A DNA stretch of 13,942 bases from Anaerolineae bacterium (GCA_018056405.1 JAGPFT010000022.1:1-13942); one strand, 5' to 3'; numbered from the stretch's first letter, positions 6,337-12,632 are shown. The notes: a model not told the origin generated them from the letters alone. Numbers and translations: made by a program.

Positions 6337-7329
6337 ATGAGCGCCATAACGTCTGCTTCCTGGCAACAAACGCTGATCAACGTGCTGCGACGCAGCATGG
6401 TGCTGCTCGTGTTGGTGGGGCTGGCCCTCTATTTTGAGTCGGAGACCGGGCGCTTCCTCACCAAGCAGAACCTGACCAACGTCGCGCAGCAGAACGCGCA
6501 TATCATTGTCGTGACGGTCGGCATGGCGCTGGTTATGCTCGCTGGCGGCATTGACCTGTCGGTTGGCTCGATTGCGGCGCTGGGGGGGGCATTGTCGGCA
6601 GGGCTGGTCGTGCGCAGCGATATGCCGCTGGAACTGAGCGTGATGCTGGCCCTGGCCGTGGGCTTCGGCCTGGGTCTGGTCAATGGCGCGCTGGTCGTGT
6701 TCGGCAAGCTGCCACCCTTCGCCGCTACTCTTTCCATGATGGGTGTGGCGCGCGGGCTGATGCTGCTCTACACCAGCAAGAAGCCGATCTCCATCGCCAA
6801 CGTGGACGCCTACACCTTCTGGGGGCGCGGCTCGGTCGCGCTGCCTGTGCTGGGCGACATCCCCGCGCCGGTGCTGGTGGCGCTGGTCATCATCGGTCTG
6901 GCGGTGCTGCTGCTCACCCAGACACGCTTCGGGCTGCACATCTACGCCATTGGCGGCAACGAAGAGACGGCCCGCCTGGCCGGGGTGCCCGTCAACCGCA
7001 TCAAGCTGCTCACCTACGGCATCAGCGGGCTGCTGGCGGCGCTGGCGGGAATATTGCTCACCGCCCGGCTCTACTCGGCGCAACCGCGCATCGGCGTGGG
7101 GCTGGAACTGGAAGCCATCGCGTCCTCGGTACTGGGCGGAGTCAGCTTGTTCGGCGGTGTGGGCAACATCCCCAGCGCCGTGATCGGCGCGCTGTTAATC
7201 GGCGAGCTAGGCAATGGTATGAACATGCTGCGCGTCGAGTCCTACCAGCAGGAGATGATCAAGGGTCTGGTGCTGGTGGCGGCGGTGACGGTGGATATGT
7301 ACACCAAGCGCCTGGAGCGGCGCGGCTGA
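6337..7329 (+). CDS. rbsC: Ribose-type (CUT2) ABC transporter permease 2
   Basis: The 330-residue hydrophobic protein belongs to the same family as the permease at 1928-2893. It has LAGGIDLSVGSIAALGG (about residues 68-84), LPPFAATLSMMGVARG, the coupling-loop motif YAIGGNEETARLAGVPV and GGVSLFGGVGNIPSAVIGAL. The two permeases are clearly paralogous but divergent outside these motifs, unlike the near-identical RbsB repeats, so this is not a recent duplication. It begins 18 bases after the rbsA stop, with a purine-rich GAGAGAAG ahead of the ATG, and is the last gene of the operon. It could pair with RbsC1 as a heterodimer, as LsrC/LsrD do in autoinducer-2 import, or provide an alternative channel. 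Confidence 0.91.
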   Translation: MSAITSASWQQTLINVLRRSMVLLVLVGLALYFESETGRFLTKQNLTNVAQQNAHIIVVTVGMALVMLAGGIDLSVGSIAALGGALSAGLVVRSDMPLELSVMLALAVGFGLGLVNGALVVFGKLPPFAATLSMMGVARGLMLLYTSKKPISIANVDAYTFWGRGSVALPVLGDIPAPVLVALVIIGLAVLLLTQTRFGLHIYAIGGNEETARLAGVPVNRIKLLTYGISGLLAALAGILLTARLYSAQPRIGVGLELEAIASSVLGGVSLFGGVGNIPSAVIGALLIGELGNGMNMLRVESYQQEMIKGLVLVAAVTVDMYTKRLERRG

Positions 7330-7382
7330 CGGGATGCCCGTGTAGGTAGGGGCGCGCTGCTTCGCTGCGCCCGGCCCGCAAC

Positions 7383-7418
7383 CAGACTTCCGAAGTTTCC
7401 GAAAACTTCGGAAGTCTG
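7383..7418. terminator. Perfect 16-bp stem, 4-base loop, after the rbs operon
   Basis: CAGACTTCCGAAGTTT (7383-7398) pairs perfectly with AAACTTCGGAAGTCTG (7403-7418) around CCGA. It lies about 54 bases after the last rbs stop codon. There is no T-run on the 3' side, so it is not a classical intrinsic terminator; it may be a processed 3' end or another dispersed palindrome. Each arm contains its own small inverted repeat (ACTTC-C-GAAGT). Confidence 0.5.
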
Positions 7419-7499
7419 AGTCTGCGCGACTTGCCCTTCCTGAGCATCAGTTCAGGGGTGGGCAGCAACGCGAGAAGCATTGAGAGGGCGACCGATCAA

Positions 7500-7591
7500 C
7501 CTCGCTCCCTGGCCTCGCTACGCTCGGCTCTTCCCCCTCTCCATGCTGGAGAGGGGGCGGCGAGGCGTGCCAGCGCCGAGCGGGGGTGAGG
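7500..7591. repeat. 92-bp imperfect palindromic intergenic repeat, copy 2
   Basis: This copy has the same length, orientation and arms as the element at 292-383: left part GGCCTCGCTACGCTCGGCTC, centre CCCCCTCTCCATGCTGGAGA followed by GGGGGCGGCGAGGCG, and right end GCGCCGAGCGGGGGTGAGG. The loop and some arm bases differ from copy 1. It sits in a 559-base gap (7330-7888) in which I see no gene. Confidence 0.8.
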
Positions 7592-7610
7592 TCTGTATTT
7601 CGGCGGAAAG

Positions 7611-7707
7611 CCCCTCCCCCTGGCCCCCTCCCCGGCAGAGCCAGGGAGGGGGAAAGCGCCGTGCCAGCGATCAAAGTCCCCCTCTCTAGCTCGGCTGGAG
7701 AGGGGGA
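7611..7707. repeat. Further C-rich/G-rich palindromes related to the intergenic repeat
   Basis: An imperfect stem CCCCTCCCCCTGGC ... GCCAGGGAGGGG begins at 7611. It is followed by a strong hairpin at 7677-7707, with arms TCCCCCTCTC and GAGAGGGGGA plus an inner AGC/GCT stem. The flank GATTGAGGGGGTGAGG (7706-7721) is the mirror of the left arm seen at 13909-13929, so this is a second subtype of the same family. Confidence 0.65.
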
Positions 7708-7796
7708 TTGAGGGGGTGAGGCGGGCGTAGGGGCATATCGCCATACGCCTCCACCGCATGGCGGGTTTTGCGCACGCCCGATCTGCCCCGCCGCGC

Positions 7797-7826
7797 TTGA
7801 CAGCGCTGCCGCGCCCGTGCTATGGT
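7797..7826 (+). promoter_or_regulatory. Promoter of the second LacI-type gene
   Basis: TTGACA (7797-7802, exact consensus) and TATGGT (7821-7826) are separated by 18 bases, giving a start near 7833 and a leader of about 56 bases. Spacing and -10 type are the same as at the rbs promoter. Confidence 0.62.
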
Positions 7827-7834
7827 AGCCGCGA

Positions 7835-7877
7835 GCGCCATCCGGTCTCTCAGTATGGCGCGCGCAGGCACGCGCCA
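7835..7877 (+). promoter_or_regulatory. Overlapping inverted repeats in the lacI-2 leader
   Basis: GCGCCAT (7835-7841) is the inverse of ATGGCGC (7855-7861). TGGCGCG (7856-7862) is also the inverse of CGCGCCA (7871-7877). The shared segment means only one hairpin can form at a time. They could be operator half-sites for the LacI protein or a leader RNA switch; neither is shown. Confidence 0.35.
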
Positions 7878-7888
7878 GCAGGAACAGC

Positions 7889-8890
7889 ATGACCACCATC
7901 CGGGATGTAGCGGCTGAGGCAGGCGTCTCCATCGCCACCGTCTCGCGCGTGATCAACGGGACAGGCTACGCCAGCGAAGAAGCCCGCCAGCGCGTCCACG
8001 CGGCGATGCGCAAGCTCGCCTACCATCCCAACGCCATCGCCCAGGGATTGCGCCGCCAGGCGACGCACTCAGTTGGCGTCCTGCTCCCGCGCATCAACGA
8101 GCCGTACTTCAGCACGCTCGTCTTCGCCATCGAGAAGACGCTGTTCGCGCACGGCTTCCGCACGCTGTTCTGCAACACGGAGGAGAATAGCGCCAAAGAG
8201 GACGACTACGTGACCATGCTGCTCGGCCAGCAGGTGGACGCCGTCGTGTACTTCGTGGCAGGTGAAGACCGCCGTCCGCACGTCAAGCGGCTGATCGAGC
8301 GTGGCATCCCGGTCGTGCTCCTGGAACGCTCCTTGCCCGGCCTGCCCGTCAGCGAAGTGCGCGTCACCAACGAACAGGGTGCCGGCGACGGCGTGCGCCA
8401 TTTGCTGGGCCTGGGCCACACGCGCATCGCCGTGATCAGCGGCAGCCTGGAGATGATCCCGCACGACCGCGTGCGCGGGGCGCAGCGGGCGCTCGACGAG
8501 GCGGGCGTCCAGGGGGAAGTGCGCATCATGGGCGGGCTGCCCGACTTCGAGACCGGGCACACAGCAGCGCTGAGCCTGCTGCGCGACGCAGACCGGCCCA
8601 GCGCTCTCTTCGCCCTGACCGATTCGATTGCTGTGGGCGCGCTGCACGCCGCTGACGAACTGGGCCTGCGCGTGCCCGCCGACGTATCGGTGATGGGTTT
8701 CGACGACATCCCGCTGGCGTCGTTCATCATCCCGCCGCTGACGACCATCGCTCAGCCGATCTACGCCATCGGCGAGACGGCGGCGACCATTCTGCTCGCC
8801 CAGTTGGACGAGCCGGAGTCGCCGCCGCAATCGGTGCTGCTGCCCACGTCGCTGGTCGTGCGCCGCTCAACGGCCCCGCCCGCGCGCTAG
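7889..8890 (+). CDS. LacI-family transcriptional regulator
   Basis: The 333-residue product has an N-terminal LacI helix-turn-helix and hinge (about residues 2-57) with MTTIRDVAAEAGVSIATVSR, ending YHPNAIAQGLRRQ. An effector-binding domain follows, from HSVGVLLPRINEPYFSTLVF to VMGFDDIPLASFIIPPLTTI. It is paralogous to RbsR (516-1520) but differs substantially in the effector domain, so the ligand probably differs. CAGGAACAGC before the ATG contains a short AGGA ribosome site. Its stop codon overlaps the stop of the convergent aldolase gene. The aldolase or the upstream transporter are the likely targets; no clean LacI-type palindrome with a central CG was found upstream of the aldolase. Confidence 0.9.
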   Translation: MTTIRDVAAEAGVSIATVSRVINGTGYASEEARQRVHAAMRKLAYHPNAIAQGLRRQATHSVGVLLPRINEPYFSTLVFAIEKTLFAHGFRTLFCNTEENSAKEDDYVTMLLGQQVDAVVYFVAGEDRRPHVKRLIERGIPVVLLERSLPGLPVSEVRVTNEQGAGDGVRHLLGLGHTRIAVISGSLEMIPHDRVRGAQRALDEAGVQGEVRIMGGLPDFETGHTAALSLLRDADRPSALFALTDSIAVGALHAADELGLRVPADVSVMGFDDIPLASFIIPPLTTIAQPIYAIGETAATILLAQLDEPESPPQSVLLPTSLVVRRSTAPPAR

Positions 8891-9864
8891 TTCCCCAATT
8901 CCCCGTAGCTGAAGTACCAGTCCGGCGCCGTGGTTTCTGGCGGCGCGACGCGCTTTCGCCAGTCGGCCCCGTGCTGCGCGCAGATCGCGGCCAACGCCCG
9001 CATACGCTCCTGGCCCGTCGTCGCCAGGAAGCGGGCGCGCTCTTCGCCGCTGAGCGACACCGCCTCTGCCCACACCGCCCGCCCGACGATCACGCCGCTG
9101 GCTCCCGCCTGGCAGGCCAGCTCCGTCTGGCGCAGAAAGGTGGGGTAGTCCACGCCCGCGCTGAGCAGCGCCCAGGGGACGGTACAGGCGGCATCTAGCT
9201 CGGCCAGCGCCGCCCGCCACACGCCCTCGTCCGACTCCTGGCGCACATTGACCGGGAACTCGGCCTTGAGCACGTCAATGCCCAGCGCGCAGAAGGTGCG
9301 CGCCGCCTCGACGCTTATCTGGCGGCGCTCGGCATTGGGCAGCGGCCTGGCCGGGTCGGGCGAGAAGCTCAGCGGCTCCAGGTAGAGCGGCAGGTCGTAA
9401 CGGGCGCACTCCTCGACAGCGTGGGAGACGGCATCGCGCACGGCGGCGGCGGTGGCAGCCTCTGGATGGTAGTACACCAGCAGCTTGACCCCGGCCCCGC
9501 CGAATCGCTTGATCCGCGCCACAGACCAGCCGGGCATGAAGGTGGGGCGGTAGCGGTGCGGGTCGGTGGTGTAGCTGGCGTCTTCGAGCGGGGCCAGCAC
9601 GCCGACCGCCCCGCCAATCGTCCCGTCCGCGATGCCCGGCCCGAAGCCATAGCCGGGATCGGCCAGCACCGCGCTGCACGCCGGCAGCAAGTGCTGCATG
9701 ATGTCGCGCTTGAAGGCGGCGAATTGCGCGTCTGTGATGGGCGATGGCGCGGCCCTGTCCAGGGCGTCGCGCAGCACGTCGCGGTGATCAATGGCCAACA
9801 TGACAAAATGGCCAGCGGGCGTGCTGGCCTGGGTCAGGTGATGGTACTTGCCGAGCGTGGTCAT
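8887..9864 (-). CDS. Class I aldolase of the LacD (tagatose-1,6-bisphosphate aldolase) family
   Basis: The 325-residue protein has the length of LacD (about 326). Visible family features are LAIDHRDVL (22-30), VKLLVYYHPEA (126-136, with the conserved Lys), YLEPLSF (161-167, with the catalytic-type Glu163), the Schiff-base segment DVLKAEFPV with Lys200, and the phosphate-binding strand-loops SAGVDYPTF and GVIVGRAVW (235-265). LacD enzymes cleave tagatose-1,6-bisphosphate and related ketohexose bisphosphates to dihydroxyacetone phosphate and an aldehyde. The related YihT acts on sulfofructose-1-phosphate, so the exact substrate is open. The start at 9864 follows AAGGAGACCTG, an excellent ribosome site; longer in-frame extensions upstream lack family similarity. 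Its 3' end overlaps the convergent lacI-2 stop by 4 nt (shared CTAG). Confidence 0.88.
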   Translation of the reverse strand: MTTLGKYHHLTQASTPAGHFVMLAIDHRDVLRDALDRAAPSPITDAQFAAFKRDIMQHLLPACSAVLADPGYGFGPGIADGTIGGAVGVLAPLEDASYTTDPHRYRPTFMPGWSVARIKRFGGAGVKLLVYYHPEAATAAAVRDAVSHAVEECARYDLPLYLEPLSFSPDPARPLPNAERRQISVEAARTFCALGIDVLKAEFPVNVRQESDEGVWRAALAELDAACTVPWALLSAGVDYPTFLRQTELACQAGASGVIVGRAVWAEAVSLSGEERARFLATTGQERMRALAAICAQHGADWRKRVAPPETTAPDWYFSYGELGN

Positions 9865-9904
9865 CAGGTCTCCTTGTTGTGGAGGATTAGGAGAGCAGAG
9901 TGAG

Positions 9905-9913
9905 ATTCTAGCA
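9905..9913 (-). promoter_or_regulatory. Possible extended -10 promoter of the aldolase gene
   Basis: The reverse strand reads TGCTAGAAT (9913-9905), an extended -10 type element about 41 bases before the aldolase start. No convincing -35 was found. A perfect palindrome GGCAATTGCC (9957-9966) lies about 45 bases upstream of it, between the divergent aldolase and rpmJ promoters, and could be a regulator site. Confidence 0.4.
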
Positions 9914-9988
9914 CATACCAGCCGGCACGAGGTCACGGACAGGCTGGCCGGGGCGAGGCAATTGCCCTGCCGAGTCCGCCGAATCGGT

Positions 9989-10017
9989 CTGGATTTTGGC
10001 GCAAAACCGGCTATAAT
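9989..10017 (+). promoter_or_regulatory. Promoter of rpmJ
   Basis: TATAAT (10012-10017) is an exact -10 consensus, with a weak CTGGAT (9989-9994) 17 bases upstream. GGATTTTG and CAAAACC flank the spacer as an imperfect inverted repeat (9991-10008). The predicted start near 10024 gives a leader of about 120 bases in which no gene is apparent. Confidence 0.6.
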
Positions 10018-10144
10018 GGTGGCGTGCTGGCCCAAGCGGGCCGCGCCAGAGCGTTCAAGCATACGCCCAATTTGCCTATCCCCAACCGGTGCGCGCCGTT
10101 GTTGAGGGGTAGTGGCTGCAAGCCCGGCAAGGGGAGGTGTTGTC

Positions 10145-10261
10145 ATGAAGGTCCGGTCTTCTGTGCGCAAGATGTGCGACAAGTGCTACTTTGTGCGTCG
10201 CAATGGCCGCCTGTACGTGATGTGCTCGGCCAACCCGAAGCACAAGCAGCGCCAGGGCTAG
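10145..10261 (+). CDS. rpmJ: 50S ribosomal protein L36
   Basis: The 38-codon gene encodes MKVRSSVRKMCDKCYFVRRN followed by GRLYVMCSANPKHKQRQG, which is L36 from end to end. L36 is the smallest large-subunit protein, binds 23S rRNA and in this form folds as a zinc ribbon. The ligands are C11, C14, C27 and H33. Most 37-residue L36 proteins have four residues between the last Cys and the His; here there are five, because of SAN in place of EN. GGGGAGG lies 7 bases before the ATG. In most bacteria rpmJ lies between infA and rpsM; here it stands alone with its own promoter and terminator. Confidence 0.95.
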   Translation: MKVRSSVRKMCDKCYFVRRNGRLYVMCSANPKHKQRQG

Positions 10262-10296
10262 CGCGGTCGGCATCGCCTGCCGCATCCTACCAGCAG

Positions 10297-10328
10297 AAAC
10301 GGATCGCAAACGCGATCTGTTTTTGTTT
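10297..10328 (+). terminator. Rho-independent terminator of rpmJ
   Basis: ACGGATCGC (10299-10307) pairs with GCGATCTGT (10312-10320) around a 4-base AAAC loop, with one G-U pair. It is followed by TTTTGTTT, and two A residues precede the stem. It lies 37 bases after the rpmJ stop. Confidence 0.85.
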
Positions 10329-10398
10329 GGCAGCCCGGCGATCCCCGGCAACGGGTGCGTGCAAAGGTTGTCAATAACACGTGCGACGCTGGCAGTAG

Positions 10399-10493
10399 CT
10401 TCACCCCTGGCCTCGCTGCGCTCGGCTTGCCCCCTCGCCGCGTGTGGAGAGGGGGCGGCGAGGCCCACGCCAGGAGGCCGAGCGGGGGTGAGG
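10399..10493. repeat. 95-bp imperfect palindromic intergenic repeat, copy 3
   Basis: The left part CTTCACCCCTGGCCTCGCTG and the right end GGCCGAGCGGGGGTGAGG match the copies at 292-383 and 7500-7591 in the same orientation. The centre is CCCCCTCGCCGCGTGTGGAG followed by AGGGGGCGGCGAGG. It is three bases longer than the other two copies, with the difference in the right arm. Confidence 0.78.
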
Positions 10494-10529
10494 TCCACCA
10501 GCTCAGCCCCAGCCTCTTTTGATGCGATC

Positions 10530-10638
10530 CCCTGCCCCCACCCCTGATCCCTCCCCTACGCTGCGCGGAGGGAGGGGAACACGGCCCTGGCGACTCCCCT
10601 TCCCTCATTTCGGGGGAAGGGGCCGGGGGATGGGGGCC
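10530..10638. repeat. Composite C-rich/G-rich palindrome
   Basis: An outer CCCCCACCCC arm faces a GGGGGATGGGGG arm. Inside lie CCCTCCC ... GGGAGGG (from 10549) and a 9-bp perfect stem CCCCTTCCC (10596-10604) with GGGAAGGGG (10614-10622). It resembles the other intergenic palindromes in composition and outer arms but is a distinct subtype. Confidence 0.6.
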
Positions 10639-10708
10639 ACAGCACCACCAGAAAGTGCATCACACGCTCTAGGACGCAGCCCACTACCTGACAGGGCTTG
10701 CACGTACC

Positions 10709-11104
10709 CCTCCCCGGTTTCGGGGGTATTGCGTTCGGAATCTGATCCGTGCTACACTGGGTGTAATGTCCAGGCGAGGCATTCCAGCATACTCGTGGCG
10801 ACAACCTCTTGAGAGCTGAGCAGGTAGCGCATTCCAGCCAGCTAGGTCGGTGCCAGTGAGCACGTCAGGTTGACCGCGAGAGCAAGAGCTGTGGAGGTGT
10901 CCCGCCTGGTTCCTTGTCTCCTACCCAACAGCACCCGGCTCTACCACACTGGTTAGCGCCCTCAATCGCAAGAAGGTAGCTACAGGTCGCGCTCGGCATT
11001 CGATGCCCGAATCGCCATAACCGTGCCTGGAGATGCAAGCAGGAAGAACGTTTCTGTCGTAGAGTAGAATCAAAACCAGGGGACTAAAGAAAGGGTGGAT
11101 CACG
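10709..11104 (+). other. Non-coding stretch before the protease-like gene, with a candidate promoter
   Basis: No gene is supported here. TTGCGT (10729-10734) and TACACT (10753-10758), 18 bases apart, form a modest promoter candidate; TGTAAT (10762-10767) is an alternative -10. GCATTCCAGC is repeated at 10787-10796 and 10831-10840. A TAGAAT at 11065-11070 lies closer to the gene but has no good -35. If the first promoter is real, the leader is over 300 bases long. I found no tRNA, SRP RNA, tmRNA or RNase P signature. Confidence 0.35.
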
Positions 11105-12418
11105 TTGACCGCTGAAATCGCTGTAATCAATAAACGAGCAGTTGCACTCGCTGCGGACAGCGCTGTGACGATTGATTACCCCGGTGGACGTAAGATCTAT
11201 TACTCTGCCAACAAGCTCTTCATGCTGTCCCAATATCAACCTGTTGGCATTATGTTCTTTGGTGCTGCGCAGTTCATGGATGTCCCCTGGGAGACAATCG
11301 TAAAGTTGTACAGGGTTCACCTCGGCTCACGACGATTCGAAAGCCTGGAGCAGTATGCCGAAGATTTCCTGGAGTTCCTTCAACTAAAAGAACACGGCCT
11401 GTTTCCTGATGAACAACAAGCACAGTACTTCCGCCACATCATCTGGTCAATCAGGCGAGAAATCGAGGAGCAACTCAAACAGCTCTTCTCGCGGCAACCG
11501 CAGGTGGTAGATAGCGAGATACGAGGGAAAATCCATTCTGTGATCGAGAAGAATTATCAAGACTGGGATCAGGCACCACCCCTGGCTCACATCCCTGAGG
11601 GATACAATAGTCACCTACGTGAGCGGTACGAGTCTGCCATAGTTGATCAGATTGAGGAGGTATTCGAGAAATTACCGATTTCTCCTGAGCTTGTATCCAG
11701 ACTTATCGATATCTGCATCATGTTGGCCACTAAAGACAAGTTTCCCACAAGCTACTGTGGAGTTGTTTTTGCGGGCTTTGGCGACAAAGACATCTTCCCA
11801 GCGGTTGCTTCATGTGTGCTAGAAGCCGTCATCGGTGATCGGTTGAAGTTCAAGCGCATAGAAGAACAGAGTCTTCACATCACTTTTGACAACGATGCAG
11901 CGGTAATCCCCTTTGCACAGAGTGAAGTGGTTGCAACGTTTATTGAAGGGATTGACCCCTTCTATCGCCAGGCGCTTGTTGATTACCTGCAGCAAGTCTT
12001 TGAACAGTTCCCTGAGACGCTACTGGATGAAATGCCTCAAATTGATGATCGCGAAAAAACAGAACTGCGAGAGAGACTCAAACAGGTCAGTTTGCAGAAT
12101 GTAGAGACCTTCCTGGAGAGACTCAAGCAATATGGAACTGAGCGCCATGTGCAACCTATCATGTACAATGTTCGTAATCTTCCCCTCGAAGAATTGGCAC
12201 TGATGGCTGAATCCTTGGTGAACATTACCTCATTCAAACGGAAGGTATCTCCAGAGATGGAGACAGTGGGTGAACCAATTGACGTTGCTGTAATATCGAA
12301 GAAGGACGGATTCATCTGGATCAAGCGAAAGCACTATTTTAGAGCAGACTATAACCAGCATTTCTTTGCCAACTACTATCGCGAGGCCGATAAGCAGGAG
12401 AGGGCAGAAGATGAGTAA
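11105..12418 (+). CDS. Proteasome beta/HslV-like N-terminal-nucleophile hydrolase with large helical insertions (putative)
   Basis: The 437-residue protein is not a recognised named family, but its ends resemble 20S proteasome beta subunits. After Met removal it begins with Thr: TAEIAVINKRAVALAADSAV. This puts Asp at mature position 17 and the AADS context where proteasome beta and HslV have Thr1 and Asp17. ANKLFML supplies a Lys at mature 36, near the expected Lys33, and IMFFGAA follows like the AGG strand. Near the C-terminus EPIDVAVISKKDGFIWI closely resembles the last strand pair of archaeal beta subunits (IDVAVITRKDG). CGVVFAGFGD (218-227) and AQSEVVATFIEG (271-282, Ser in place of Ser129) fit intermediate strands. 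Insertions at about 75-213 and 285-357 are charged and helical, doubling the usual length. TTG at 11105 follows GGGTGG; the next in-frame ATG would remove the Thr. Lower GC than its neighbours suggests transfer. Enzyme activity is inferred. Confidence 0.78.
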   Translation: MTAEIAVINKRAVALAADSAVTIDYPGGRKIYYSANKLFMLSQYQPVGIMFFGAAQFMDVPWETIVKLYRVHLGSRRFESLEQYAEDFLEFLQLKEHGLFPDEQQAQYFRHIIWSIRREIEEQLKQLFSRQPQVVDSEIRGKIHSVIEKNYQDWDQAPPLAHIPEGYNSHLRERYESAIVDQIEEVFEKLPISPELVSRLIDICIMLATKDKFPTSYCGVVFAGFGDKDIFPAVASCVLEAVIGDRLKFKRIEEQSLHITFDNDAAVIPFAQSEVVATFIEGIDPFYRQALVDYLQQVFEQFPETLLDEMPQIDDREKTELRERLKQVSLQNVETFLERLKQYGTERHVQPIMYNVRNLPLEELALMAESLVNITSFKRKVSPEMETVGEPIDVAVISKKDGFIWIKRKHYFRADYNQHFFANYYREADKQERAEDE

Positions 12419-12632
12419 ATCCAGGGCTTATTCCTCGTTTGTCGATTTCCAGAAGGACTGCTTGCCGAGCACACGGGAGCAACCTCTTAACGATGACCCA
12501 CACAAGCTGGCCGAAGAAATGGCCGACATGCATTTGCAGTCAATCAGGGAAGTCGTCAGGGAATGGGTGAAAACGACCAAGGCTGACTCAGCCGTTAGTT
12601 CAAAACCCAAACGCAGCAAGAGCCGCCAGTAA
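12411..12632 (+). CDS. Small hypothetical protein with basic tail, coupled to the protease-like gene
   Basis: The 73-residue product starts at ATG 12411, overlapping the preceding stop (12416-12418) by 8 bases. AGGAGAGGGCAG just upstream acts as a ribosome site, so the two are almost certainly co-translated. It begins MSKSRAYSSFVDFQKD. A middle amphipathic helix LAEEMADMHLQSIREVVREW (about 34-53) follows, and the end is a Lys/Arg/Ser-rich tail SSKPKRSKSRQ. No membrane segment, signal peptide or known family is visible. Base composition matches the upstream gene. The context suggests an accessory subunit, adaptor, inhibitor or substrate of the protease-like protein, but nothing in the sequence decides among these. 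Confidence 0.72.
   Translation: MSKSRAYSSFVDFQKDCLPSTREQPLNDDPHKLAEEMADMHLQSIREVVREWVKTTKADSAVSSKPKRSKSRQ

Larger units (their letters stand above)
10354..10708. mobile_element. Possible small non-coding element with imperfect inverted ends
   Basis: The left end GGTGCGTGCAAAGGTTGTCA (10354-10373) and the reverse complement of the right end, GGTACGTGCAAGCCCTGTCA (10708-10689), agree at 15 of 20 positions. The 355-base interval contains no gene but carries two large palindromic repeats (10399-10493 and 10530-10638). A third copy of the end motif occurs alone at 405-426, next to another palindromic repeat. This resembles a miniature inverted-repeat element, but no target-site duplication was recognised and the ends are imperfect. 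Confidence 0.35.

Noticed and set aside
9865..10182. Longer N-terminal version of the aldolase
   Set aside because: The extension covers promoter-like DNA and part of the rpmJ leader and gene on the other strand; the 9864 start has an excellent ribosome site and a family-like N-terminus.
10024..10377. 117-codon forward reading frame over the rpmJ region
   Set aside because: It is out of frame with the unmistakable L36 gene and runs through its terminator.
10741..11100. Structured RNA gene (tRNA, SRP, tmRNA, RNase P) before the protease-like gene
   Set aside because: I looked for conserved cores such as the T-loop, the SRP tetraloop region and RNase P motifs and found none convincing.
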